Source: a virus | Length of the DNA: 31,554 nucleotides | Reading direction: 5' to 3' (one strand) | Virus record (IMG/VR): IMGVR_UViG_3300046001_006079 | Location: 1-31,554 of that record | Part shown: piece after piece, positions 24,698 through 31,554 of the stretch | How the letters are laid out: each line of letters starts with the position of its first letter | Position numbering within the stretch: position 1 is the first letter of the stretch | Program-made: the position numbers and the translations under genes | The notes under the pieces: generated by a model | Told to the model about the DNA's origin: nothing | Seen by the model: only the letters and a program-made list of their open reading frames with translations | The model's database searches: none

Positions 24698-25627
24698 ATG
24701 AAAAATATTAAAAATAAAATTAAACTCATTATAGAAAAGATTAAATCGGTGGAAAACCTTAGTAATCGAAAACCATCCATTAATGAAATGAAAAAAATAG
24801 AAATTGAAAAACTTAAATCTATTATATCTGAAGGTAAATCGGAAAGATGTAGTAGAGAAATGAACGAATCGATTAGAATGGTGTTTAACATTAACCCTAA
24901 AGTTAAAACAATTTTTAAAGACGGTATTAATCGAATGATGAAAGAAGTCTTCCCTGATAACTATTATGGAAATAATGAATATAGTGAAGGAGAAGTTGCC
25001 GGAGTATATGATTTAGAAAAAGATGGTCGTTCTGTTTTAAATAAATTAAACACAAACTATAGTTGTTTTTGTATCTTATTAAACGATGTTAATCAAGTCT
25101 TAAAATCAAAAAACGAACCCGAAATAAAAATTATTGGTTTAAAACCTTTTGAGCAAATTAGTGAAGTTAAAAAACTTGTTAATGTTTTAGATGAATATAA
25201 GTCTAGAATTTTTTCACAAAAATCCTCAACATTTCAAAATCTTATGAAAGTTTTAACTCAAACAGATAGTTGGGGTCAAGCTCGTGAAGATAGAACAATT
25301 CAAATATTAAAAAAACAATTTGGTGAAAAAAATGTTAACGCCATTGGTAAACTTGGTAGTAAAGAAGACATGATTGGTGGTATTGATTGTGAAGTTATTA
25401 TTGATGGAGTTAAAAAAACCGCACAAATTAAACCTTTTACGGGGGAAAAAGAAATTGATAATTCTGTTATGATTTTAGGAACCGCAAATGTTAAAAGATA
25501 TTCAACCGATTGGTTAATTTTTACTAGAAATAATAAAGAAGTATTGGTCTTTGATAATAAACACTCAAAAATAATGGGTGGTCAGTATATTTTCCCTAAA
25601 GAAGACCTGATTTATACATTAAGTTGA
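24698..25627 (+). CDS. Probable PD-(D/E)XK-type nuclease (309 aa)
   Basis: The N-terminal 180 residues are Lys-rich and helical. The last third looks like a restriction-endonuclease fold: a helix QAREDRTIQILKKQFGEKN, then KLGSKEDMIGGIDCEVIIDG, then KKTAQIKPF. The Asp of GGID (about residue 230) and the QIK triad (about 243-245) would form the metal site, with Gln in place of the usual Asp/Glu, a known variant of the motif. Later strands (TDWLIFTRNNKEVLVFDNK) complete the core. It lies directly after the helicase in the same direction, each with its own promoter box. Roles could include DNA repair, resolution of branched DNA, or attack on host or rival DNA. The fold call is by eye and moderate. 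Confidence 0.55.
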   Translation: MKNIKNKIKLIIEKIKSVENLSNRKPSINEMKKIEIEKLKSIISEGKSERCSREMNESIRMVFNINPKVKTIFKDGINRMMKEVFPDNYYGNNEYSEGEVAGVYDLEKDGRSVLNKLNTNYSCFCILLNDVNQVLKSKNEPEIKIIGLKPFEQISEVKKLVNVLDEYKSRIFSQKSSTFQNLMKVLTQTDSWGQAREDRTIQILKKQFGEKNVNAIGKLGSKEDMIGGIDCEVIIDGVKKTAQIKPFTGEKEIDNSVMILGTANVKRYSTDWLIFTRNNKEVLVFDNKHSKIMGGQYIFPKEDLIYTLS

Positions 25628-25635
25628 TATTTATA
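25628..25635 (+). promoter_or_regulatory. TATTTATA box before the gp13-like gene
   Basis: TATTTATA in coding orientation, 13 bases before the ATG at 25649, in a 21-base gap after the nuclease stop. Confidence 0.5.
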
Positions 25636-25648
25636 AAATAAAAACGTT

Positions 25649-26791
25649 ATGGGAATATTAACAGGGGCTACATATCAAACAGCTATTATACCGGAACCAG
25701 AAAGAACTAAATTATATACAAGAATTAAACATCTTTTAGGTGCACCATTAAGGAGTGTTGAATTAGAAGATGAACAAATGGATAGTTTATTAGAATTGTC
25801 TATTGGTGATTATTCTCAATATATACAAGATTGGTTAATTGAATCTCAATGGACTTCATTGTACAATTTAAATTTGGATACAGAATCGTTATCAAGAGCC
25901 TTTGTAACCAAAAGTTTAGATTGGGAAACAAGATATACTTACGCATACTCTAAAATTGTCGGATTACAAGCCGGTGGTGATTGGGTTTTGAAAAAAGATT
26001 TTGTTCAATTAGTACCAAACCAACAAATATATGAAATTCCTGCAAACCGAGAAATAAATGAAGTATTATGGTTTACACCTTCAGAATTAAATGGGTTATT
26101 ATTTGACCCCTGGACTTTTGGTGGTTTAGGTGGTGGTGGTTTTGGTGGACCGGGTGGTTTTGCTCAAATGGGTGCGTCAGGTTCTTACTTTATGATGCCG
26201 GCATTTGATATGTTATTGAGAATGCAAGAAATTAATATTCAAAGAAGAATTATTGCGGGAGATTTAACTTATACCATCACAGCATTACCTGAAGGTAAAA
26301 AAGCTCTTCACTTAATGAACACACCTGGAGGTAAATTTGATTTTGGTAATCAACAAATGGCTAGAGGTAAAGTTTGGTATTGGTATTACGATGTTGGTCC
26401 TGCGGACAGAGATAATTGTTTAAAAAACAATCCGGATATTATTAAACTACCATCAGACGTTCCAATAGATTCAATGTCTTGGATTGATTTAAATAATCCA
26501 GCACAACAATTTGTACGAAGATGGTTTACCGCTTATTGTAAAGAAACGTTATCAAGAGTTAGAGGTAAATTTAGTGGTAATATTAAAACACCTGATAGTG
26601 AATTAACAATGGATTACGCTACTTTAGCGACTGAAGGTAAAGATGAAAAAACAAAACTTGAAGAAGAATTAAAGTTAAGACTTGAAAGATTACGTCCTGA
26701 GAAAATGATGGAACGTGAAGCGTTACTTGCTGAAAATTTAAACAAACAACTTAAGTTTAGAGCAATGCCAAGACAAATTTATGTTATATAA
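25649..26791 (+). CDS. gp13-like neck protein (380 aa)
   Basis: A head-tail connector component. The N-terminal helices (LYTRIKHLLGAPLRSVELED, then SLLELSIGDYSQYIQDW) are the usual start of such adaptor proteins. The C-terminal part has FVRRWFTAYCKETLSRVRGK followed by a Gly/Asn link, ELTMDYATLATEG and a long charged helix (LEEELKLRLERL), the recurring end of T4 gp13 relatives. The middle carries a Gly-rich loop (about residues 155-180) not present in T4 gp13 (309 aa), which accounts for part of the extra length. It is on the plus strand, apart from the minus-strand gp14/gp15-like genes. The next gene follows after 3 bases. Confidence 0.65.
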   Translation: MGILTGATYQTAIIPEPERTKLYTRIKHLLGAPLRSVELEDEQMDSLLELSIGDYSQYIQDWLIESQWTSLYNLNLDTESLSRAFVTKSLDWETRYTYAYSKIVGLQAGGDWVLKKDFVQLVPNQQIYEIPANREINEVLWFTPSELNGLLFDPWTFGGLGGGGFGGPGGFAQMGASGSYFMMPAFDMLLRMQEINIQRRIIAGDLTYTITALPEGKKALHLMNTPGGKFDFGNQQMARGKVWYWYYDVGPADRDNCLKNNPDIIKLPSDVPIDSMSWIDLNNPAQQFVRRWFTAYCKETLSRVRGKFSGNIKTPDSELTMDYATLATEGKDEKTKLEEELKLRLERLRPEKMMEREALLAENLNKQLKFRAMPRQIYVI

Positions 26792-26794
26792 CTT

Positions 26795-27181
26795 ATGAAT
26801 ACAATATCCAATAGATTAACTAGAAAAACAATTAACGAAAAACAATTTTTAGGAGACACTTTAATTGAAATAGAAGAAATTAAAATACAAAACCCTAAAA
26901 TAATTCCAATGAAAAAAATAATTACTAACTCCGAATATAAAACAAATGGTGAAATATTAATAGTAATAAAAGAAGTTGATTCTTGTAATCTTACTTTAGA
27001 TTCAAATACGACCGACCATATCATAATTAAAGCATTTACTAAAGTTTATATTAGACCAAGTTTTGGTAAGATAGACGAATATTATGATGAAATATTAATT
27101 GATTTGGGTGCGTGTGTAGAATTTTACTTATTAGAGAATAATTGGTACATAGTTTCCTCAGATGGTTTAAAATTAGAATAA
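26795..27181 (+). CDS. Unknown small protein after the neck gene (128 aa)
   Basis: No family recognised. It is beta-rich with Ile/Val/Lys/Glu alternation (TNGEILIVIKEVDS, DHIIIKAFTKVYIRP, EILIDLGACVEFYLLENNWY), a pattern seen in phage fibre or head decoration domains. It starts 3 bases after the gp13-like stop and has no promoter box, so it is co-transcribed with that gene. Its stop codon overlaps the left arm of the terminator at 27181. No signal peptide or membrane segment. A structural role is inferred only from position and strand pattern. Confidence 0.6.
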   Translation: MNTISNRLTRKTINEKQFLGDTLIEIEEIKIQNPKIIPMKKIITNSEYKTNGEILIVIKEVDSCNLTLDSNTTDHIIIKAFTKVYIRPSFGKIDEYYDEILIDLGACVEFYLLENNWYIVSSDGLKLE

Positions 27182-27210
27182 AAAAAGGTGTCGTATTAGA
27201 CACCTTTTTT
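27181..27210. terminator. Bidirectional rho-independent terminator
   Basis: Perfect 12-bp stem AAAAAAGGTGTC / GACACCTTTTTT with a 6-base loop. It lies between convergent genes (the 128-aa gene and the DNA polymerase), with a T6 tract on either strand. Confidence 0.9.
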
Positions 27211-27213
27211 GTT

Positions 27214-30003
27214 TTAGTTAATATGTTCTTCCCAACCAGGTTCTGCTAATTCATAAATATATTCAGAACTAACCCCAACTCTATCCCAAAACTTTAATTC
27301 CAAATCTGTAATGGTTAATAGGTCCTCAATAGTGTCTTGGTCACCTTCTTTATTCGGAATACCACCAATTAACTCACATTGGGTCTTAGTAAAGAATCCT
27401 CTATCTTCGGGATTAGCAATTAACAAACTTTCTCTTAACTCTTTATTAAAAACAATTAATAATGGTTCAACTTTCTTATTGAATGTAGAGATTGCTCTCG
27501 CAATATTGTAATCTCCTGTTAAATCGGGATTGTTCTCAATTTCAGTTTGGTCTAACATATAACAATTAAGTTGTATGGTTGAGGTTGTTTTGTTTTCCGG
27601 TTCCTGTCCATTAACTGATGTAAATAAATCCAACTCTTTCTTGGTATAATTATTTTTAGTCAATTTTTGAACATCCCCGTGTGACGCTTTTAATCCATTA
27701 TTAACATAACTGATTACATCACCCAACGACACCTTTAAATTGTGTTTAATAGCTAATTCCATATGAGCCATTCTACTCATTAAAGAACCCGCCTTTGTTT
27801 TCATACCACATCGTTTTTTGTAATCATCGATAGATAGTTTAACTCTCGCTCTTTGGGCAATTTGTTTTAAGGGTATTTGTTTATCATATATTCTTTGGTG
27901 GTATTCAAAATACCATTCAATAAACTCCTGACCTTTTCCTTCCAACAATAGCTTCACTCCTTTATCTAAAAATACCTCAATATATAATGGTAATTTTTTA
28001 GATTTAATTGAGTTTCCGGTTAATTTAATCTTACCGTTAGATTCCATCGTAGCGTAATTCTTTCTACTTAAATTGATACACGAATCCCAAGTTCCATCAC
28101 AATCAAGACCCATTTCACCTTTCATAAACAAATCGTTGTATTCGGCGGTATCGGCATAATAACCTCTATATTCTTGACCCTCTTTAACCAACCAATTCAA
28201 ACCTTTTCCGATGTAAACCCTGTCGTCAACACCACCTTCAGGTAAACTAAAGTTGACACCATCCGTATCAAGTACCAAAGGAGTGTATCCTCTCTTAACA
28301 AAGTACTTTACCATTTGACGAAGATATTGTCTTCCGGTACAGGTAATTCTTTCCCCACTATTCATTTCTCCCCACTCATAAACGTGTGGAGCAGATAAAC
28401 CACCAAACATTGAGTTAATGAAGATTTTTAACGGTAACTGTTTACGGTCATACGATAATGATTTTTTAGAATCAGTTGACTTATATTCCGTTGCTAAGTT
28501 TTTATACATAATACGAGCGTTACGGAAGTAAGTTAACATTCCTTTCATTCCACCCATAACATCACACTCAGGGAACACGTCGTGCACCAACTGAATAGAT
28601 GGATATAGGGAAGAGTAATCTAGTTTTAGTACGTTGGTAGAGTAACCCACCTTAAGTAGTCTTGAAAGTCCTCCTACGAAGTCAGTCTTCTCTTCTTTTG
28701 CAGGAATAGCCAAATTGTTCTTGAATGACCAAGCCAACATAATCATTCTCCATAGAGTTGCGGTTCCCATTGTGGAAACTCTCTCATAAGTTGTTGGTAC
28801 CATCGACGCTAATAGAAACGTTCCCTGATTGAATTCATCATCCACCGTTAACGTTTCCTCTAAATCGTCGTCAAGATATCTCTCCACAACATTATCCCCC
28901 GTCACTTTAATATATTTTCCGGGAAATCTTGTGTCTAAGTTATTGAAGTCCGGATTGTCGGCTTTCTTATATTTCCCATTCTCAACATTTAACCAATATT
29001 CCTCTTTTTTAGCATACATCGGTCCAATCTCTAAGTGGTCAATATAAACTCGGTCGGGAGCTTCCGCTTTAATATATTGGGTAATGTATTTAAGACCCGC
29101 TGATTTAATACTTGAGTTAATCGCCTGAGCTCTACGAACTGAGTGGATAATATCAATAATATTATAACCCCACAATTGAGTTTGTGAGAATCTCTCCACC
29201 TCGTTGGCAAGTTTTAACATACCATCCTTTTGAGAGATAGGTCTTGCCGGATTTAGGGATTTAGCAATCTTTTTGATATCTAAGTTAAGAGCTTTACATC
29301 TCTCAAATATCCAAAACCAGTCAAAGTTTGCAGAATTGTATCCACCGATGATTGATGGTTTAAGTTCGTCAATAATTTTGAAGAACTCTACCAAACCTCT
29401 TCGTTCTTGGTCTTCGTCAGCACACTCAATAACTTTTTGGTATCCTTTATTGGTTTTGATTCCAATCATAAATATACGACCATCCTTAGGTTCTAAAGCG
29501 GTCGTCTCCAAGTCAAATCCGAGTCGGGTGATGTCGTTGTATTCTTCATACCCTTTAAATAATCTCTTCTCTCTTGAAATAAGGAACTGTTCTACCGGTG
29601 GAAGTACCGTAAGTTTACCTTTTGTTTTTTCACCCCAGGGGTCAACACCACCATCTCTAAAGAATTGGATAAGTGAACGATAACCCTTCATTGATTTAAC
29701 CATATATTTGAGACCTTTTTCTAATCTCTCATTACCTTTGGTTTCTAACTTATCAATGATGATTCCGTGTTTTTTCATCGCCTCTTTTTGTTGGTCTTTG
29801 GACTTTGAATAAAAATTCAAATCTCTCAAATCACCAACCCAAGCAAATGCCGTAAATGTATCTTTTTTGATTATTTTTCCCTGACCAGGGATTTCTTTAA
29901 TTTTGTATATTGAGTCTGACCCATAGTCATACTCAATAGCAACGATGTGCTCTTCCGGGTCATTTCCTTCAAGGAATGCCTTAATTTCTTCTTGTGTTAC
30001 CAT
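27214..30003 (-). CDS. Family B DNA polymerase (gp43-like, 929 aa)
   Basis: The replicative DNA polymerase. The 3'-5' exonuclease shows ExoI as LGFDLETTAL (about residues 160-169) and ExoII as IIGGYNSANFDWFWIFERC (about 219-237). The palm carries motif A as LKLDYSSLYPSIQ (about 460-472), motif B as LKIFINSMFGGLSAP (about 524-538) and motif C as VLDTDGVNFS (about 576-585), so all catalytic aspartates are present. Its length is close to T4 gp43 (898 aa). The frame is complete, with no intein or intron seen. It sits among structural genes on the minus strand and ends 4 bases from a bidirectional terminator. A TATTTATA box lies 58 bases upstream, a longer leader than elsewhere, so control may differ. 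Confidence 0.95.
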   Translation of the reverse strand: MVTQEEIKAFLEGNDPEEHIVAIEYDYGSDSIYKIKEIPGQGKIIKKDTFTAFAWVGDLRDLNFYSKSKDQQKEAMKKHGIIIDKLETKGNERLEKGLKYMVKSMKGYRSLIQFFRDGGVDPWGEKTKGKLTVLPPVEQFLISREKRLFKGYEEYNDITRLGFDLETTALEPKDGRIFMIGIKTNKGYQKVIECADEDQERRGLVEFFKIIDELKPSIIGGYNSANFDWFWIFERCKALNLDIKKIAKSLNPARPISQKDGMLKLANEVERFSQTQLWGYNIIDIIHSVRRAQAINSSIKSAGLKYITQYIKAEAPDRVYIDHLEIGPMYAKKEEYWLNVENGKYKKADNPDFNNLDTRFPGKYIKVTGDNVVERYLDDDLEETLTVDDEFNQGTFLLASMVPTTYERVSTMGTATLWRMIMLAWSFKNNLAIPAKEEKTDFVGGLSRLLKVGYSTNVLKLDYSSLYPSIQLVHDVFPECDVMGGMKGMLTYFRNARIMYKNLATEYKSTDSKKSLSYDRKQLPLKIFINSMFGGLSAPHVYEWGEMNSGERITCTGRQYLRQMVKYFVKRGYTPLVLDTDGVNFSLPEGGVDDRVYIGKGLNWLVKEGQEYRGYYADTAEYNDLFMKGEMGLDCDGTWDSCINLSRKNYATMESNGKIKLTGNSIKSKKLPLYIEVFLDKGVKLLLEGKGQEFIEWYFEYHQRIYDKQIPLKQIAQRARVKLSIDDYKKRCGMKTKAGSLMSRMAHMELAIKHNLKVSLGDVISYVNNGLKASHGDVQKLTKNNYTKKELDLFTSVNGQEPENKTTSTIQLNCYMLDQTEIENNPDLTGDYNIARAISTFNKKVEPLLIVFNKELRESLLIANPEDRGFFTKTQCELIGGIPNKEGDQDTIEDLLTITDLELKFWDRVGVSSEYIYELAEPGWEEHIN

Positions 30004-30061
30004 AAATATATTTTTTAGAATGACATATTGGCTCTGACATAAATCAGGTTTGTCTTGTTTC

Positions 30062-30069
30062 TATAAATA
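30062..30069 (-). promoter_or_regulatory. TATTTATA box upstream of the DNA polymerase
   Basis: TATTTATA in coding orientation, 58 bases before the ATG at 30003, in a 98-base gap. A polymerase is normally an early or middle gene, so this match may not be the functional promoter. Confidence 0.35.
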
Positions 30070-30101
30070 TAAATGATATTAATTAATAAATCAATTTTAT
30101 A

Positions 30102-30680
30102 TTATAATTGTGTTATTATCACAGATACAGATGGACTTGTCGGTCTAGATGGATTACTTCTTATTGGTATCGCATATAACTTAACATCAGCAACATCTGA
30201 AGACCACACTAACTCAACATTATCACCTGATTCCACTGTTAAAAGATAAGTCCATGCCGCAATTAATGGAGATGATATTGGTGTACCAGCAAGTACTACG
30301 TCACCGGTACTGTCAATAATTGGATTCCCATTTTGATTTAACCATATACTAATAGTGTATGCACCAGCACCTGTTGTTTTTATTAATTGAGATGAAAAGG
30401 AGAAATTATAAGTTCCACCAGATAAAAATGTAAATTTACTACCATCAACAACTGTAACTCCCTCAGAATCAATTACAGTATCTGCACTCATTATATATGA
30501 TTGAGATGTGGTTCCTGTAATAAATTGGTCAACAGTTGATAAAAATTGACCATGAGCGGCATCTCCGGAAGTATTTCCTGCTTTAACTTTATATGTTGTA
30601 CCACCGTCAGATACCACAAATAAAGTGTCTGTTGTTATTCCGGTTATTTCGGGCAATAATGCTATTGGTAAATCAGGCAT
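30102..30680 (-). CDS. Fibre- or decoration-type structural protein (192 aa)
   Basis: A beta-rich protein. The first 30 residues (MPDLPIALLPEITGITTDTL and FVVSDGGTTYKV) are the common start of phage fibre or appendage proteins. From about residue 50 to the end it looks like a C1q/TNF-like jelly roll: alternating Ser/Thr/Val strands, GGTYNFSFSSQLIK, YTISIWLNQNGN, WTYLLTVESGDNVELVW and a final VSVIITQL strand. Low in Lys and Arg, no Cys. It follows the Thr/Pro-rich protein and both may form host-contact structures. A TATTTAT box lies 15 bases before the start. Confidence 0.6.
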   Translation of the reverse strand: MPDLPIALLPEITGITTDTLFVVSDGGTTYKVKAGNTSGDAAHGQFLSTVDQFITGTTSQSYIMSADTVIDSEGVTVVDGSKFTFLSGGTYNFSFSSQLIKTTGAGAYTISIWLNQNGNPIIDSTGDVVLAGTPISSPLIAAWTYLLTVESGDNVELVWSSDVADVKLYAIPIRSNPSRPTSPSVSVIITQL

Positions 30681-30695
30681 GTTTTTTTTTTATTA

Positions 30696-30702
30696 ATAAA
30701 TA
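30696..30702 (-). promoter_or_regulatory. TATTTAT box before the fibre-type gene
   Basis: TATTTAT in coding orientation, 15 bases before the ATG at 30680, followed by an A-tract leader. Confidence 0.45.
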
Positions 30703-30704
30703 GT

Positions 30705-31541
30705 TTATGTTATAATTATTTTACTTAAATCATCTTGTAAAAGATAAAATAAATCATCTTGTAAAAGATATGATATAGATGGTGTTGATGTAGGTGTTTG
30801 AGTAGGTGTAGGTGTTTCTGTTGGCGTCGGAGTAGAAGTTTCAGTTGGCGTCGGAGTAGAAGTTTCAGTTGGCGTCGGAGTAGAAGTTTCAGTTGGCGTC
30901 GGCGTAGAAGTTTCAGTTGGCGTCGGCGTAGGTGTTTCAGTTGGCGTCGGAGTAGAAGTTTCAGTTGGCGTCGGCGTAGGTGTTTCAGTTTGAGTAGGCG
31001 TAGGAGAACTTGTTGTTGTTGTGGTTGTATGATTAATTGTTGTTGTAGTTGTAGTATGATTAATTGTGGTAGTCGTTGTGGTACAAGGACAACATTCTGT
31101 AGTTGTTGTTGTAGTATAAGGACCATTGATACAACAAGGGAATTCTGATACGTAACAACTATCATAAACTAAATCATCAGCAATAAAAGAATCTTGTACA
31201 TTTATAAATAAATCTTCGCGTATTGGTAATATAAGAACTCCATCGGAATTTCTTAACATAAATTGACCAGCGTATCTACCAACTCTATTAGTATCTCTTG
31301 GAGTAAACTGATAATATATGTAATATTCAGGACCAGCATTCAAGTCAACAAAAGTTTTTTCAACAAACCCTGCAGGTCTTGAACTTATTTTTGGAATACC
31401 GGTTTCTACATCAACCATTGAGAAGAAAATGGCAGATTCTTCAATCATATCCATAAACTTATTATAGTCGCTTCTTCCGTCTTTAACCACTTGTAATTTT
31501 AATACCGGTAAGGTTGCGTTTTTCTTAATAAAAAAATCCAT
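30705..31541 (-). CDS. Appendage protein with Thr/Pro repeat stalk (278 aa)
   Basis: Three parts are seen. Residues 1-125 form a globular beta-rich domain (LPVLKLQVVKDGRSDYNKF, YYIYYQFTPRDTNRVGRYAG, an NSDGVLILPI strand). Residues about 127-175 contain Cys (CYVSEFPCC, CCPC) and poly-Thr runs with two TINH units. Residues about 176-252 are an eight-residue repeat, TETSTPTP or TETPTPTP. The C-terminus duplicates YLLQDDL. The layout suggests a head bound to the virion with an extended, possibly sugar-decorated stalk; this is inference. The start at 31541 is preceded by an A-rich leader ATAAAAACAATAG cut by the window edge, which probably continues into another TATTTAT box. Confidence 0.6.
   Translation of the reverse strand: MDFFIKKNATLPVLKLQVVKDGRSDYNKFMDMIEESAIFFSMVDVETGIPKISSRPAGFVEKTFVDLNAGPEYYIYYQFTPRDTNRVGRYAGQFMLRNSDGVLILPIREDLFINVQDSFIADDLVYDSCYVSEFPCCINGPYTTTTTTECCPCTTTTTTINHTTTTTTINHTTTTTTSSPTPTQTETPTPTPTETSTPTPTETPTPTPTETSTPTPTETSTPTPTETSTPTPTETSTPTPTETPTPTQTPTSTPSISYLLQDDLFYLLQDDLSKIIIT
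30727..30770. repeat. 20-base direct repeat coding for YLLQDDL twice
   Basis: Identical 20-base copies at 30727-30746 and 30751-30770 (24-base period) at the C-terminal end of the Thr/Pro-rich gene, separated by 4 bases. Confidence 0.85.
30796..31011. repeat. 24-base tandem repeat (nine units)
   Basis: A unit beginning GTTGGCGTCGG on the plus strand recurs every 24 bases at 30820, 30844, 30868, 30892, 30916, 30940 and 30964, with a degenerate unit on either side. It codes on the minus strand for the eight-residue Thr/Pro repeat. Units differ mainly at one position (AGTAGAAGT or CGTAGGTGT), as expected from slippage or unequal crossing over. It is richer in G and C than its surroundings. Confidence 0.9.
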
Positions 31542-31554
31542 CTATTGTTTTTAT

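Noticed and set aside
24694-24891. Minus-strand 65-residue hydrophobic frame
   Set aside because: It is a shadow of the Lys-rich start of the nuclease-like gene; A-rich codons read backwards give Phe/Leu/Ile runs.
26779-27024. Minus-strand 81-residue hydrophobic frame that looks like a membrane protein
   Set aside because: It lies fully opposite the 128-residue gene, with no box or leader, and its hydrophobicity comes from antisense of Lys/Ile codons.
29273-29683. Plus-strand 136-residue frame
   Set aside because: It is antisense to the conserved exonuclease region of the DNA polymerase and has no promoter box.
30796-31011. CRISPR-like regular repeat
   Set aside because: Units are contiguous with no spacers and code for an in-frame eight-residue protein repeat.
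30798-31148. Plus-strand 116-residue frame rich in Arg, Ser and Cys
   Set aside because: It is the antisense of the Thr/Pro repeat and poly-Thr region; its regular composition follows from the repeat.
30725-31165. Minus-strand 146-residue frame rich in Leu, Gln and Arg
   Set aside because: It is another frame of the same repeat within a well-supported gene.

Overview
The window is a late structural and replication segment of a large contractile-tailed (myovirus) phage genome. It is AT-rich and densely packed, with genes overlapping or only tens of bases apart. No tRNA, rRNA, insertion sequence or CRISPR array was seen. Tail sheath, tail tube, gp26-type baseplate/chaperone, neck-type proteins and a family B DNA polymerase place it in the broad T4-like group. 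The start regions I read closely are A-rich and mostly lack Shine-Dalgarno sequences, and Thr-rich fibre-like proteins are present. Together these suggest a Bacteroidetes (flavobacteria-like) host, but that is inference.

Layout from right to left. 31541-30102 (minus): two appendage-type proteins, one with a Thr/Pro repeat stalk and one with a beta-sandwich look. 30003-27214 (minus): family B DNA polymerase, ending at a bidirectional terminator (27181-27210). 22883-27181 (plus): an SNF2-type helicase, a probable PD-(D/E)XK-type nuclease, a gp13-like neck protein and an unknown small protein. 22834-20532 (minus): a gp14-like neck protein, two small unknowns sharing an N-terminal motif, and a gp15-like tail completion protein. 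20371-20535 (plus): a 54-residue ribbon-helix-helix regulator candidate with inverted repeats in front of it. 20247-152 (minus): the tail assembly line, in order sheath, HAD-type phosphatase, tube, gp26-type chaperone with a frameshifted tail, tape measure, giant baseplate protein with an OmpA-like domain, LysM/gp53-like protein and giant hub protein. A further gene runs off the left edge.

Four things stand out. First, the stop of the gp26-like gene lies on a TTT-TAA-C string, and the next frame continues for 47 residues that look like a tail-chaperone extension, so a +1 (or -2) programmed frameshift is likely. Second, a TATTTAT box in coding orientation precedes nearly every transcription unit, usually 11-18 bases before the start codon, often directly after a terminator hairpin; this looks like the phage's late promoter. 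Third, the ribbon-helix-helix gene sits between the sheath operon and the gp15-like gene, with its start codon abutting a perfect 11-bp inverted repeat. Fourth, a HAD phosphatase is embedded between sheath and tube.

Functional names rest on motifs and gene order read by eye; no database search was possible.
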